This document shows, in pieces, positions 44,343 through 54,922 of a stretch of DNA of 58,835 bases. The translations under genes were made by a program, and so were the position numbers. Location of the stretch: positions 1 to 58,835 of the forward strand of contig BAXC01000013.1 in assembly GCA_001310375.1 (NCBI GenBank), written 5' to 3'. The notes beneath the pieces were generated by a model. That model was given only the letters and a program-made list of their open reading frames with translations, was not told the DNA's origin and ran no database searches. This DNA comes from Bacillus sp. JCM 19041. GTDB taxonomy: Bacteria > Bacillota > Bacilli > Bacillales > Bacillaceae_D. Each line of letters begins with the position of its first letter. Within the stretch, counting starts at the first letter, position 1.

Positions 44343-44984
44343 ATGAGCAGCCTTATCGCTTTGGTACTTGTTGTATTATTAGCTTTTTCATACAAAATTG
44401 TCGATCTTATAGTTCGCGGTATTATCGGAAGAACGTTGTACCGAAAGATAGCAAATGAGATTATTTATATATGGGGAATACTGCTGACAGGAATTGTTTA
44501 TTTTTATGAAGATAATTATGTATTCCGTTTACCCATTCACTACGAACCAATTGTTCTATTAGTCTTTATTGCTGCGATAACGATTATTTTCATTTCACGA
44601 TACTCAGGGTATAAGCCGAGCGGGAAAAAGAACATCTTAAATTTTGTACTGATGTATCCTATAGTTGAAGAAGTAATTTTCAGAGGAATGATTTTACCAA
44701 TCCTTAACAATTCATTGCCAATCTACACTCATTTTGAACTATTACACACACCAGTTACGGTACAGATCCTAATGTCTTCGTTTTTATTCGCTGTATCTCA
44801 CTTACAGTATTATAGCTTTAATCGGACGAGCATAAAATTTATGGTGTTCGCATTTTTAGGAGGAATGATATTTGGTATGATCACGGATTCCTCACTATCT
44901 ATTGTTTTTGCACTATTATTGCATATCGAGTTTAATTTACTTTCAGTCTATTACTCAAAAAGAGCGCAGCAAATTAATAAATAG
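44343..44984 (+). CDS. CPBP-family intramembrane metalloprotease
   Basis: 213 residues with about seven membrane segments. CPBP (Abi/CAAX) motifs are present: EEVIFRG, the FAVSHLQ motif and HIEFNLLSV near the end. Family members cleave or modify prenylated proteins in eukaryotes; in bacteria some give self-immunity to bacteriocins. No bacteriocin gene is visible nearby. The start ATG at 44343 has no strong ribosome site. Confidence 0.85.
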   Translation: MSSLIALVLVVLLAFSYKIVDLIVRGIIGRTLYRKIANEIIYIWGILLTGIVYFYEDNYVFRLPIHYEPIVLLVFIAAITIIFISRYSGYKPSGKKNILNFVLMYPIVEEVIFRGMILPILNNSLPIYTHFELLHTPVTVQILMSSFLFAVSHLQYYSFNRTSIKFMVFAFLGGMIFGMITDSSLSIVFALLLHIEFNLLSVYYSKRAQQINK

Positions 44985-45087
44985 TTATTATGTTCATAAA
45001 TGGATTATTGAAATGAGGAGAACGTAAAATATTACTTTATTAATTGATTTGGTACATTTCACAGCAGAAACCCACAAAATTCCATTG

Positions 45088-45110
45088 AAGAGCCCTTACG
45101 TAAGGCTCTT
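45088..45110. terminator. Bidirectional terminator
   Basis: AAGAGCCCTTAC and GTAAGGCTCTT pair with one bulge; T runs lie on both sides. It lies between convergent CPBP and DinB genes and touches the DinB stop. Confidence 0.7.
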
Positions 45111-45624
45111 TATGATTGCTGTTGTTTCATAAATAAATAGAGACCGTAGTCGGTCGGAACAGACGCATGCCCGAGCTGCCTTAACATCGCTGTTATATTT
45201 CCTCGATGGTAAGTGCCGTGGTTGACGACGTGGGGCACGAGCTCGGCAACACTTGTTTGCATGACGCCGCCAGAAGGTTTTTAAGCGTAAGCGGTTTGTT
45301 TAAATGACCATCTTGTTGGAGGAACGACTTGTATCGGTTGGCTAATTCGATAAAGCTCGATTCCATCGCTTTGATTTCTTTTGCGGCGGTTTCTTCTTTT
45401 AATTCGGCAGCTTCTTGCAGCGAATCGATCATATTTTTACCGGAAAACACATCGATCCAACCAAGATCTGATAGATACACATGAGCAAATACGTCGGCGA
45501 TTGTTGGAAAGACGCTATCAACTTTCTGCCGGTACAAACTGCTTGGAAGTTCATTTAAGCGGTCGAACAGTTGTTGATTTGCCCAAGTATTGTAGTCGTA
45601 GAGTTGTAATTCAAGTTGCGCCAT
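45110..45624 (-). CDS. DinB-family protein (one frameshift)
   Basis: 171 residues after adding one C near 45283. The four-helix DinB fold has NTWANQQLFDRL, FAHVYLSDLGWIDVF (first metal His), and the repaired segment LVPHVVNHGTYHRGNITAMLRQLG with two further His that complete the Ni/Zn triad. DinB proteins are putative metal-dependent transferases linked to thiol metabolism or damage response. Start at 45624 with AAGGAGA upstream. Confidence 0.87.
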
Positions 45625-45787
45625 GATCAAGTCTCCTTTTTTTCACTTCTTGATCATTATAATCGAACGAGTGTTCTTTGTGTAGAGTGAATGTGTGGCT
45701 TTTCCGTAAACTTTCACAATATGCGCTTCGCCCCAATCGCATAATGCATGAAGAATCGCTTCAAGTTGAAGGTACACTGTTGTTTGC

Positions 45788-46150
45788 TTAGTATCGCCCT
45801 AGGTTTCTCTTTTTAAGCTTGCGTAATAAATATGGGTGAAAGAAGAATTCACCACTCGTAATCAATAAAGAAGCAAGAAAGGACGGCAACCATGGCGTTG
45901 ACTCAATGGGAAAGATCAGTCTCGCAATTAATGCAAGTCCTAAAAAAGCGAGTGGGAAATCAGTAATCGTTGCGAGTGTGGTTCCAATTCGTGGCATAAT
46001 AAACAAATCACCGATATAAGCAATAAGGGTAAAGATGAAACTTAGTAATAACGTTGTACTTAAAGAAAAACCAAAAAATAAGGTGAAGACGATCATTAAA
46101 ATCAATGTGGTCATAATGAGTTTAATGATTAATCCTTTTAAAACAGTCAT
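45788..46150 (-). CDS. DUF2512 membrane protein (YndM-like)
   Basis: About 120 residues, four membrane segments: LIIKLIMTTLILMIVFTLFFG, TTLLLSFIFTLIAYIGDLFIMPRIG, TLATITDFPLAFLGLALIARLI and PSFLASLLITSGEFFFHPYLLRK. This matches YndM/DUF2512. The start at 46150 has AGGAGG upstream. In B. subtilis yndM lies in the same region as the yndDEF germination operon, as here with the ger genes. Function unknown. Confidence 0.82.
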   Translation of the reverse strand: MTVLKGLIIKLIMTTLILMIVFTLFFGFSLSTTLLLSFIFTLIAYIGDLFIMPRIGTTLATITDFPLAFLGLALIARLIFPIESTPWLPSFLASLLITSGEFFFHPYLLRKLKKRNLGRY

Positions 46151-46329
46151 TTTGATCCTCCTGACTGGCAGTGTTTTTTCTATTGTTAGTATGCTCTTGC
46201 TTTCCATCAGTGATGCATGTTCCCCCGTATAAGTAATCCAAAAACAATGGTAATCCAGTAGACAAAGTCAAGGTTCCGGCGGCTGTTGTACTATATTCGA
46301 ATAATTTCCCAGGCAATAAGCCACCGTAA

Positions 46330-47460
46330 CTAATTAACAATACCGTGGTAAACAATTTCTGTGTTAACCGATACGGTCATCGGCATGTTAGGGTAACTAC
46401 GTTTCCAATTCATCTTCTTCCAACCCTCGTGATGAAATGCACGTATTCGTTTTCCAATCCCAAAGTAATCGCAATTAACTTCTTGCAATGTTTGTATGAC
46501 TTTTTCGCACTCAGTCGTCAGTTGTGCACTGATTTGATCATTTAATTCTTCAACATGCTCTTCAATGTATAAACGGTCTTTCGGATATTCAACGACATTT
46601 AATTTTAGGTTAATGTGAAGATCAGTTTTGAATGTCTGGTCAGTTAAAGGTGTTATTGTCATATCATGATCCTTGCTGATAACATCAATCGTTGCAAAAT
46701 TATTCGCTCGAACCTCTTCATTGCTGCTTACACGAACATTTAAACGCGGGTTCTTGTTATAGGTACCATCAAGTAACAGTAACCGTAATGTCTGATCCGC
46801 GTCTAGCTCACCTACCATTCGACTGCCATCAAACAAAGCAAGTCCATTAAAGACGACATTTTCATGATCGACAACATGCAAAAGAGGCAACGCAAAATCA
46901 GAACCGTTATCAAACATAAAGGATAATGTGTCTTCAAGCGTTGTTTCGGGGATAACCCCTGTTTCTTCAAGTCCTAAGAGCAAATCACCTAAGTAATCAC
47001 TAATGAGGGGTGTTTCAGCGGTACGAACATGAAGCGCTTTTTTTGCTGGACCTTCGTCAATGACGCCAATTCTCGCATTCGTAGTTGAAATGGGTGAACG
47101 ATAGTGGACATCAAGCATCGAATAAATATCTTGTTCCGCAAGCGTTCGACTTAATAGTGTTATACGGTTTTTAGAAGCAAATAACTCTCCTGATACTTTC
47201 CGATCTAAATGCATGCGGCTATCTCGTGGTGTATTTCCGACAGCTGATATGATAGCGGGTGTTTGAGAATTTTGGACTGAAGCCCCGGTCTCATTTGGAG
47301 AGCCACCAATTGTGACAATCGTCGTCTCAATTCTTCCATCTTCTGTTTGGTCAAGAGCCTGACTATAAATCAAATTAATATCTTTTACGAGGCGTTGATC
47401 CCAGCAACCCGCTAATACAAAAAGGATCAATAAACAAGGAAGCAAAATTGTTTTTTTCAT
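46330..47460 (-). CDS. gerAC: Spore germination lipoprotein GerAC family
   Basis: 376 residues with lipobox LAGC followed by WDQR, the family hallmark. Ger(x)C domains carry the conserved IYSQALDQTEDGRI and LTEFR-like motifs, ending in a domain with CDYFGIGKRIRAFHHEGWKKMNW. It is the outer-facing lipoprotein subunit of a GerA-type nutrient receptor in the spore inner membrane. The start at 47460 has AAGGAGGG upstream and overlaps the gerAB stop by ATGA. No frameshift. Confidence 0.92.
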   Translation of the reverse strand: MKKTILLPCLLILFVLAGCWDQRLVKDINLIYSQALDQTEDGRIETTIVTIGGSPNETGASVQNSQTPAIISAVGNTPRDSRMHLDRKVSGELFASKNRITLLSRTLAEQDIYSMLDVHYRSPISTTNARIGVIDEGPAKKALHVRTAETPLISDYLGDLLLGLEETGVIPETTLEDTLSFMFDNGSDFALPLLHVVDHENVVFNGLALFDGSRMVGELDADQTLRLLLLDGTYNKNPRLNVRVSSNEEVRANNFATIDVISKDHDMTITPLTDQTFKTDLHINLKLNVVEYPKDRLYIEEHVEELNDQISAQLTTECEKVIQTLQEVNCDYFGIGKRIRAFHHEGWKKMNWKRSYPNMPMTVSVNTEIVYHGIVN

Positions 47461-48538
47461 GGAACAGCCCTCCTTGTCCAAATAAAGGAAAGGCTCAGCA
47501 ATGCGAGTGGAGCCAAGAAAGTGAGGATTGACCCGGTTTTATTATTAAATGTGACCCACTTCTGAAATTCAAAAATGGAAGCAGGCAACAAAGCGATGAC
47601 GAGTGTTAAGCTTAAACAGATCGTCGCAATGAAGCGGTAACGAGTGAATTCAACACAGTCATGATGCCAATTGTACTGCAGTAAATAAAGATGACATAAG
47701 TGGTGATCACGATAATAGACCATAAACTTAAAAAGATTAAGTCAATCCGTTCGATGATTGTTAATGAAAAAGATTTGATCATATACAGGAAAGGCTCTGG
47801 CAACAACTTCATTTCACCGTGACTAAATGTAATGAAGGAAGTGAGCACGACCATGACATAAATCAATGTCACTGAACAGTGGCAAGGGTTGCCACTTTCC
47901 ATTTTTCTACTGCTGTCGCTTTAACATGAGGGAAAATTATTGACAACACGATAAAGCCATTAATTGCAAACATTGACGCAAATAGTCCTTTTGTTATTGC
48001 TGAGGGCGTCGCAATCCCGATCGGCATTAGATTTAAATAATCTCCTTGGGTAAATCCATATAACGATGCAAGTGGAATTAATAAAATGATAGGTGCAGTT
48101 AGGACGAGCATGCGGCCCATTTGTCTCAATGTACTAAAAATAATAGGCAAACAAGCACATAGAACGAGAACAATAAACATAGGCTCTGGCGTTTTTGTTA
48201 AGATCCAGACGGCGATTAATTGAGCAAAGCCTTTATTACAAGTGCTGCTGTATGGATAAAGTAGACGATGTAAAGGAGTGCCAAAAGACTGCCAACAAAC
48301 CGTCCTAATACTTTTTCGCAAATACCGAACAGTGTTCATTAGGATAACGCTTATGGAGCCAAGCGAGAACGGTAATGGCTAGCTGAACAAAAACAAAAGC
48401 GACTAATAACGAAATCCAGCCATCTGTACCCGCGGCTTGGTAAAGGGTATAAGGCAAGGAAAGGAGACCGATCCCAATTTGAGAATGGACGAAAAGCCAA
48501 AACAGCTGAGTCTTGCCCAATTCATTTACTCGTTCCAT
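47457..48538 (-). CDS. gerAB: Spore germination permease GerAB family (four frameshifts)
   Basis: 361 residues if four one-base deletions are repaired, near 48324, 48226, 47890 (GTTCA for GTTTCA) and 47643. The four together make the length divisible by three. Segments: LGKTQLFWLFVHSQIGIGLLSLPY, KVLGRFVGSLLALLYIVYFI, YGFTQGDYLNLMPIGI, GEMKLLPEPFLYMIKSFSLTIIERIDLIFLSLW. These are the APC-fold GerAB pattern, including the ER-hD/lf motif. It would hold the nutrient-binding site of the receptor. Start ATG 48538 behind AGAAGGAT. Four errors in 1.1 kb make it the worst-affected gene. Confidence 0.85.
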
Positions 48539-48542
48539 TGAC

Positions 48543-49981
48543 TTATCCTTCTTTCGTTTCGCGCCAAGTGGAGTAGGTGACGACATATACGTGTGTTTTT
48601 GAATTAACCAAATTGGGAATCGAAGCAAGCCATCTTTTAAGCCTTTTGCATTAAAAGGAGCTAAAGGTGAGAAATAAGGTGTACCAAATGATTCCAGTTT
48701 AATTAAGTGCATAAGCATAACAAAAAACGATAAAACGACACCAAGCAAACCAAAGGTTGCGGCGGCGACCATAAGCGGGAAGCGCGTTAAACGGATCACT
48801 TGGCTCATTTCTGGACTAGGAATGACAAAAGAAGAGATCGCCGTGATGGCAACAACAATAATCATCATATTTGAAACAAGCCCGGCATTTACAACAGCTT
48901 CGCCAATGACAAGACCCCCAACAATCCCGATTGTTTGTCCGATTGGTGCTGGTAGCCTAAGTCCTGCCTCACGTATGAGCTCAATCGTAAATTCCATAAT
49001 AAGTGCTTCAACGAGTGGTGGATATGGGATATTTTGCAACGAGCTTTTTACTGAGACAATCAAGGATTGGGGAATGATTTCAAAGTGAAACGCAACAAGT
49101 GAAATATAGAGGGACGGAAATAAAATCGACATCAATAAGGCTATGAATCGGACACTACGTAGAAAGCTGCCAAGCAAGAAGTGGATATTGTAATCGTCCA
49201 TTGCTTGAAAAAAACTAAAAAACGAAACTGGAAAGATGAGCGCAGTTGGATTGCCTTCCATAAGCACGGCAATACGCCCTTCAGCAAGATTACCAATGAC
49301 CGCGTCAGGTCGCTCAGTGTAGAGTATTTGTGGAAAGATGGATTTCTTTGAGTCTTGTAGTAGTTCATTAAGAGTACCTGGTGTGCTAATGATTTCTGAC
49401 TCAATCTCGCTTAGTTTTGTCATTAAACGTTTCAAGACGGCAGGATCGGCTTTACCTTGAATGTAAACAACGGCGACGTCTTTTTGAATCGATTGACCAA
49501 CTTGACGTTTTCGAATCAGTAGATTGTCCGTTTTTGCATAGCGTCGAATAAGGTTTAAATTCACAAACAAATTTTCAACAAACCCTTCATGTGATCCCCT
49601 AAGAGCTCGTTCATTATAAGGTTCCTCAATTGACCGTGTGATAGCAAGTGTTGCTTCCGCTGTTATGTAAATAGGGTTTTCATCCCCATAAACGATAACG
49701 TATTTTCCTGCCCAAAGCATCGGAAGGCATTCGGCAATCGTGGCTTTTTCTTCAATCGAGGCAGAGGCTACTTGTTCAAGTAAGGGTTTAGGATTAGCAT
49801 GATTGTCATTTAAAGCTAATTGTTTAAAAAACGTATTTTCAAGCCATTTTTCATCAACCGTTGTATTGAAGTAAATAACAAATCCATTGCTGTCATTATA
49901 GGTGAAAGGCCGTGCAATTAAATCATCAGAAAAATGCATTTTGGAATAAAACTCGGATTTCACTTCGTTCAAACGAACCAT
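48543..49981 (-). CDS. gerAA: Spore germination protein GerAA family
   Basis: 479 residues if one A is added near 48550, giving the TAA at 48543-48545. Without it the frame runs straight into gerAB. N-terminal soluble domain, then the conserved core ILYTERPDAVIGNLAEGRIAVLMEGNPTALIFPVSF, SLQNIPYPPLVEALIMEFTIELIREAGLRLPAPIGQTIGIVGGLVIGEA and RFPLMVAAATFGLLG. This is the GerAA/SpoVAF family subunit, forming the inner-membrane channel of the nutrient receptor. GGGAGGGG precedes the start. Confidence 0.92.
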
Positions 49982-50074
49982 TGCTGCCCCTCCCTTTTTC
50001 TAGTTGTTACTATTTGCTAAGTGACTGGCAAATATGCAACCGGAGGAAGGAGACAAACTAGACTGTATACGAGC

Positions 50075-50105
50075 ATAACAAAAAGCCAAATGGCTTTTTT
50101 GTTAT
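50075..50105 (-). terminator. Terminator of the minus-strand catabolic unit
   Basis: ATAACAAAAAGCCA pairs with TGGCTTTTTTGTTAT around AA; read on the minus strand it follows the flavoprotein stop. The ger operon promoter would lie just left of it. Confidence 0.85.
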
Positions 50106-51610
50106 TAAATAGATGTGAGTTGCCACGCGTGGGCATAGTGTCCTGCCGCTTCGCCAGCAAGCTTTCCAAAGACGGCGCCTGACATTAATCCTGAACCGCC
50201 TGGGTAGTTATGATAGAATAAGCCACCAATCATTTCACCTGCCGCAAAAAGACCAGGGATCCTTTGATTATCTTCTTGAAGAACTTCTGCGTTTGCGCTT
50301 GCTTTTATGCCACCAAAGGTAAATGTAATTCCACATGTGACTGGATAGGCATAAAAGGGAGCTTTTTCAAAGCGGAGTGCCCAGTTTGATTTAGGTGGTT
50401 CTAGCTCTTTTGTCCGTTTCCCATCTTTAATAGCAGGGTTATAAGGTCCGGGTTGCACTGCGGCATTATATGAATCGATTGTTTGTTTGAAAGTCGCTGG
50501 GTTTAGCTCCATGAGATGTGCCAATTCTTCGATGGAGTCTGCTTTGTACATGGTTGCTTCTTCTAGTTTGTATTCTTTGCGGAGATTTGGACTTACTTGA
50601 GAATCAAACAGCTGAAATGCTTTTTGGTTCGGTTGTTTTAATGTTTCTTTGCCGTATTTGGCATACGTATAATTGCGGAAATCTGCACCTTCATCGACAA
50701 ACCGTTTGCCATCTTCGTTGACAATTAAGCCAAGTGGATACGATGACTTTTTATAAATGTCACCAGGTTTTTCGAAGTCGCCTGTTCGTGGCGCATTGTA
50801 ATCGGTTGTGTGCGCATGGCAGCCATCCCATTGACCGTATGGTGCAGCACCAAGCTTAATTGCAAGCTCAAGTCCGTCCCCCGTATTGAATTCCGTTCCG
50901 CGAACAACAGCATGCTCCCATTCTGATCCAATATGTTTGACTCGTTTCTGTTTATTTGCCTCAAAGCCCCCACATGCTAAAATAACGGCGCCTGCCTCAA
51001 GCTGTATCGGTTGCTGTTTTTGATCAATCGTCAGCTGAAAGGAACCTGCTTTCGTTTTCGTTAAGTCAGTTAACCGAGAATCATAGGAAATCGTTATGCC
51101 TAACGCCTCTGCCCGCTTAAGGAGAGCGTGAATTAATCCAATGCCTTTGTTGCTTGTTTTCAAAGGCAGGCCGCCCCAAAATTGTTTCATTCCATTTTCT
51201 TCATAATATTGGTTTTCATTAAGCTCAAACTCAACCCCATGACTCTTCATCCATTTCAATGTTTCAAAGGATTTACTGACAAGTTGTTTAGCTAAAATAG
51301 GCTCGGATTTTCCTTCTGTGACACGGTTCAAATCATTCATGAATTCCGTTTCACCGTAGATCGGCACGTCGATTTGCGCATACTCTGTTTCGGTCATCGC
51401 AGGTAGCACCGCTTGAAGAGAGGATAAGTCGCCATAGGCTGTACGAATCGCGCCGTCAGTAAAAAACGAATTGCCGCCACGTTTTTCTTTTGGAGCCCGT
51501 TCTAAAACGAGTACATCTTGTCCTTGTTCTTTCGCTGCAATCGCCGCACATAGTGCGGCATTTCCTGCGCCAACAACGATAATGGGCCATCTTTTTGTGT
51601 GTTTACTCAT
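50105..51610 (-). CDS. FAD-dependent tricarballylate dehydrogenase-like flavoprotein (TcuA type)
   Basis: 501 residues of the fumarate reductase/succinate dehydrogenase flavoprotein class. Dinucleotide fold VVGAGNAALCAAIAAKEQG at the start, GGNSFFTDGAIR, VILACGGFEANKQ, and the FAD-binding C-terminus GLFAAGEMIGGLFYHNYPGGSGLMSGAVFG. TcuA oxidises tricarballylate to cis-aconitate; related enzymes act on other carboxylates. No TcuB-like electron-transfer gene is near. Overlaps the dehydrogenase gene by ATGA, so the two are coupled. Confidence 0.87.
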   Translation of the reverse strand: MSKHTKRWPIIVVGAGNAALCAAIAAKEQGQDVLVLERAPKEKRGGNSFFTDGAIRTAYGDLSSLQAVLPAMTETEYAQIDVPIYGETEFMNDLNRVTEGKSEPILAKQLVSKSFETLKWMKSHGVEFELNENQYYEENGMKQFWGGLPLKTSNKGIGLIHALLKRAEALGITISYDSRLTDLTKTKAGSFQLTIDQKQQPIQLEAGAVILACGGFEANKQKRVKHIGSEWEHAVVRGTEFNTGDGLELAIKLGAAPYGQWDGCHAHTTDYNAPRTGDFEKPGDIYKKSSYPLGLIVNEDGKRFVDEGADFRNYTYAKYGKETLKQPNQKAFQLFDSQVSPNLRKEYKLEEATMYKADSIEELAHLMELNPATFKQTIDSYNAAVQPGPYNPAIKDGKRTKELEPPKSNWALRFEKAPFYAYPVTCGITFTFGGIKASANAEVLQEDNQRIPGLFAAGEMIGGLFYHNYPGGSGLMSGAVFGKLAGEAAGHYAHAWQLTSI

Positions 51611-52683
51611 TGAATACGCTCCTTTTTATCTAATTGAACCAGAATGTGTTTGGTGAAGCTCGCAGTTGTGTGGATACCACCTAAATCGGCTGTTGCTACG
51701 CCTTGTGCTAAAGTCGTAGCCACGGACTCGCGAATCAATGCTGCCATTGTGGCGAGCGATTGATTCTGATGTTTCTCGGCTAGCCAATCCAAAAGCAAGG
51801 CGGACGATTCAATCATGCCCATTGGGTTGGCAATGCCTTTGCCAGCGATGTCAGGGGCAGATCCATGGGCAGCCTGTGCCATTGCTTGGCGATCATTTGC
51901 GTTGATCGAACCTGCGAGACCAAGGCTACCAACCAGTTCACTTGTTAAATCAGATAGAATATCACCAAACATATTTTCTGTAACGATGACATCAAAATCG
52001 GATATTCGCCGGACGAGATGGGCGCACATTGCATCAATATGATAGTCATCCACGTGAACATCTGGATACAGTGCACTCACTTCACGGCAGACTTGCAAGA
52101 AAAATCCGCTGCCAAGTTTAATTACATTTGCCTTATGAACAATGGTTACTTTTTTACGGCGTTGCCTTGCTTTTTGAAAAGCAGCGTGGGCAATACGTTC
52201 AATCGCGTGGCGTGTAAACACACCTGTTGTGATGGCAACATCCTCTGTCACCATCCATTCACCGACACCTCGATACATGTTCCTGTCAACGTAAAATCCT
52301 TCTGTGTTTTCCCGGTAAATAATCAAGTCGGCATCGCTGACGAGCCCTTTAATCAAAGGGGTTGATTGTGCAGGTCGAATATTGGCATACAAGTCAAACA
52401 GATGCCTTAGTTCGCCGCTTGGGTTGCGTTCATCAGACAAATGACTTGGATAGGAGAGGGAGTCGTGAGGTCCCATGATCCAGCCATCTACTTGTTCTAA
52501 TGATTTAATTGTTTCTTTTGGCATACTTGTTCCATATTGTTTAATTGCTTCTAGGCCCATAGGCAGGGGAATCCACGTGATGGACGTATTCACATGAATG
52601 GCGGCAGCGCTTACAAGTGTCTTTGTCGCTTCAACAATTTCGTAGCCAATTCCATCTCCATGCAAAACACCGAGCTTTATCAT
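51607..52683 (-). CDS. Isocitrate/isopropylmalate dehydrogenase family enzyme
   Basis: 358 residues. NAD-binding N-terminus LGVLHGDGIGYEIVEAT, substrate arginines in SGELRHLFDLYANIRPA, YRENTEGFYVDRN, catalytic Lys region IVHKANVIKLG, metal aspartates around VTENMFGDILSDLTSELVGSLGLAGS, and HGSAPDIAGKGIANP. Members oxidatively decarboxylate 2-hydroxy acids such as isocitrate, homoisocitrate, tartrate or D-malate. The position beside a TcuA-like enzyme points to a tricarboxylate-derived substrate. Ribosome site GGAGGGA. Confidence 0.92.
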   Translation of the reverse strand: MIKLGVLHGDGIGYEIVEATKTLVSAAAIHVNTSITWIPLPMGLEAIKQYGTSMPKETIKSLEQVDGWIMGPHDSLSYPSHLSDERNPSGELRHLFDLYANIRPAQSTPLIKGLVSDADLIIYRENTEGFYVDRNMYRGVGEWMVTEDVAITTGVFTRHAIERIAHAAFQKARQRRKKVTIVHKANVIKLGSGFFLQVCREVSALYPDVHVDDYHIDAMCAHLVRRISDFDVIVTENMFGDILSDLTSELVGSLGLAGSINANDRQAMAQAAHGSAPDIAGKGIANPMGMIESSALLLDWLAEKHQNQSLATMAALIRESVATTLAQGVATADLGGIHTTASFTKHILVQLDKKERIQ

Positions 52684-52780
52684 TTATCCCTCCTTCTGTC
52701 CTGTTCTCCTTTAGGTTACTAGTGGGAGAGATAAAATAAAATACCGTTTTTTTAGGAATATCAATAAAATTTGTTTATGA

Positions 52781-53640
52781 CTAAGCTTTCCATGTTTGAA
52801 TAAAGTCGATGAAACGATCAACAACTGCTAGTTTGGATGCACCCTCATTTGCTAATAGCCACGTTCTGCGAATAACTGGAGCGCCATCCTGAAAATGAAG
52901 TGGCTGAATATATAGATTGTCTTTTGGCGAGATGGAGATGAGCGGAGCAATCGCATAACCAAGTCCGTGTTTGACCATCTCTTTACATGTCTCAAGGCGG
53001 TCTAAATCCATTTCCGTATAAGGAGGGTCTTCAAAGCGATCATTCCACCAGCCTTTTATTGTCTCCGTCAATGAACTGTCTGTTCGATAGCTTAAATAAG
53101 GATTTGTTGGCAATTGATCAAGATCAATTTTCGTTTTTGAGATCAATGCTAGTTGTTCTTCACCTAATAAAATCTTTGTCCCTGGCCATGTAAAATCACT
53201 TCGAAGAATGCCAACATGGACAGAATCGGTTTGTAAGTGTTCAAGTACTTGTGTACTCCAGCCTGTTCGAACTTGGAAGTGAACGTTTGGATATTGATCA
53301 GAAAACGCCTTTAGTACTTTAGGAAGTAAATACTGGGCGTAGTTGCTTGAAGAGCTATCCGTAATGTCCCACTGACTTGTTCTTGCATATTAAGCAAGTG
53401 ATCCTTCATTTTGTGGTAGGAATCAATCATATCTCGAGCTCGTTTTGCTAGATAATCCCCTTCGGAAGTAAATCCAATTCCTTTTTTTGTTTTAAAAAAG
53501 AGGGAAACGCCAAGTTCTTGTTCGATTCGTTTTAAGCGATAGCTAAGGGAGGGTTGGGAGACAAATAGTTTTTCAGCTGTTTTTGTGATGTTTTTATTTT
53601 TATAGAGCTCATCAATTAAGTGCCAATCTTTTTGATCCAT
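52781..53640 (-). CDS. LysR-family transcriptional regulator (one frameshift)
   Basis: 286 residues after adding one base near 53357. Helix-turn-helix ITKTAEKLFVSQPSLSYRLKRIEQELGVSLFFKTKKGIGFTSEG; effector domain starts GTLRI(A)SSSNYAQYLLPKVLKAF and ends HGLGYAIAPLISISPKD. First gene of the minus-strand unit and divergent from the tricarboxylate transporter, so likely activator of both. AATACTACTATT at 53714-53725, in the divergent region, is a possible half-site pair. Confidence 0.9.
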
Positions 53641-53787
53641 ATTCTCTCACCAGCCTAAGGAAGTAGTTAGTTGTATTATACAGGTTATTAAAAATTTTTA
53701 TCGCAATTTATAGAATACTACTATTTTACTTATATTTTGAAATCGCTTACAATTCGTTTCAAGACAAATAGAAAGGGGTGCTGTAAG

Positions 53788-54907
53788 TTGAGTACGATGC
53801 GAAAATTAGCGACACTTTCGTTGGGACTCGTTTGCTTGCTAGCTGCTTGTAACACGATTTCGGCGAATGATGATTCAATTGATCTCGAATCCGGTGATAA
53901 ACTCTATGAAAATACAGTGATTTCGTTTGTGGTTCCTTACCAGGCTGGAGGAGGATCGGATGTATTTGCTCGGTTTATGACAACTCATTTTACAAATCAC
54001 ATTGACGGGTCTCCGCGTGTTCAAGTTGAGAACTTACCTGGAGGTGGAAGCATTACAGGAACGAATGAGTATGCACAGTCACGACAATCAAATGGTCGTA
54101 ATATTTTGACGACAAGTGCATCAACTCATATCCCGTTTATTCTTGGTCAGCCTTCGGTTCGTTATGATTTAACGAACATGACCCCTATCATTGGTGCTCC
54201 ATCAGGTGGCGTCGTTTACACATCACCTGAATTGGCAAAAAGAGGTGTGGATGGATTAATTGATTCAAGTGGTGAGCTATTTTACGCAGGAATATCGCCA
54301 ACAGGTCTTGATATTGTGACGCTTTTATCGTTTGAAGTACTTGGCATGGACGTAAAGGCGGTGCTCGGATACGAGGGTAAAGGACCAGCACGCGTCGCAT
54401 TTGAACAAGGAGAGAGCAACATCGATTACCAGACAACAACCGCATACAATCGAAATGTTTCCCCTCTTGTGGAAGAAGGGAGTGCCGTGCCCCTTTATAG
54501 TCTCGGACAACTAAATGAAGAGGCGAGTTGATTCGTGATCCTCAATTCCCAGATTTGCCGACGATTGAAGAACTTTATGAAGAGGTTCACGGGAGAAGCC
54601 AAGTGGAAGTGCTTGGGATGCGTATAAGCAATTTGTAAGTGCGAGTTTTACGATGCAGAAAGTGATTTGGGTTCACGACGATGCGCCAGAAGCGCATAAA
54701 GAAGTGTTGCATGCGTCGATGCAATCGTTAGTTGAAGATGAAGGTTTTTTATCGCAATCAGAAGAGATTCTTGAAAACTATGATCCTCTTATTGGTGAAC
54801 CGCTCCAAGACCGAATTGATGCGATGTTAGATATGTCCCCTGATACGCTTGATTGGGTTCGCACGTTTTTGCTTGATCACTATGACGTTGATGTAAATCG
54901 ACTATAA
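53788..54907 (+). CDS. tctC: Tripartite tricarboxylate transporter receptor lipoprotein TctC family (two frameshifts)
   Basis: 373 residues after adding a G near 54533 and a C near 54602. TTG start at 53788 with AAAGGGG seven bases upstream. Lipobox LLAACN; the TctC core has FVVPYQAGGGSDVFARFM, VENLPGGGSITGTNEYA, GIGAPSGG-like region and IRDPQFPDLPTIEELYEE. High-affinity binding protein for a tri- or dicarboxylate, lipid-anchored outside the membrane. First gene of the plus-strand unit. Confidence 0.87.
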
Positions 54908-54922
54908 AAGGAGGCAATCGCC

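Noticed and set aside
44343..44984. Bacteriocin immunity locus
   Set aside because: A CPBP protease alone is not enough; no bacteriocin precursor, ABC exporter or histidine kinase lies near.
46122..46355. Minus-strand ORF between the DUF2512 gene and gerAC
   Set aside because: It contains protein-like text (LLPGKLFEYSTTAAGTLTLS), but its start lies inside gerAC, its end overlaps the DUF2512 start, and no ribosome site was found. It could be a frameshifted small gene.
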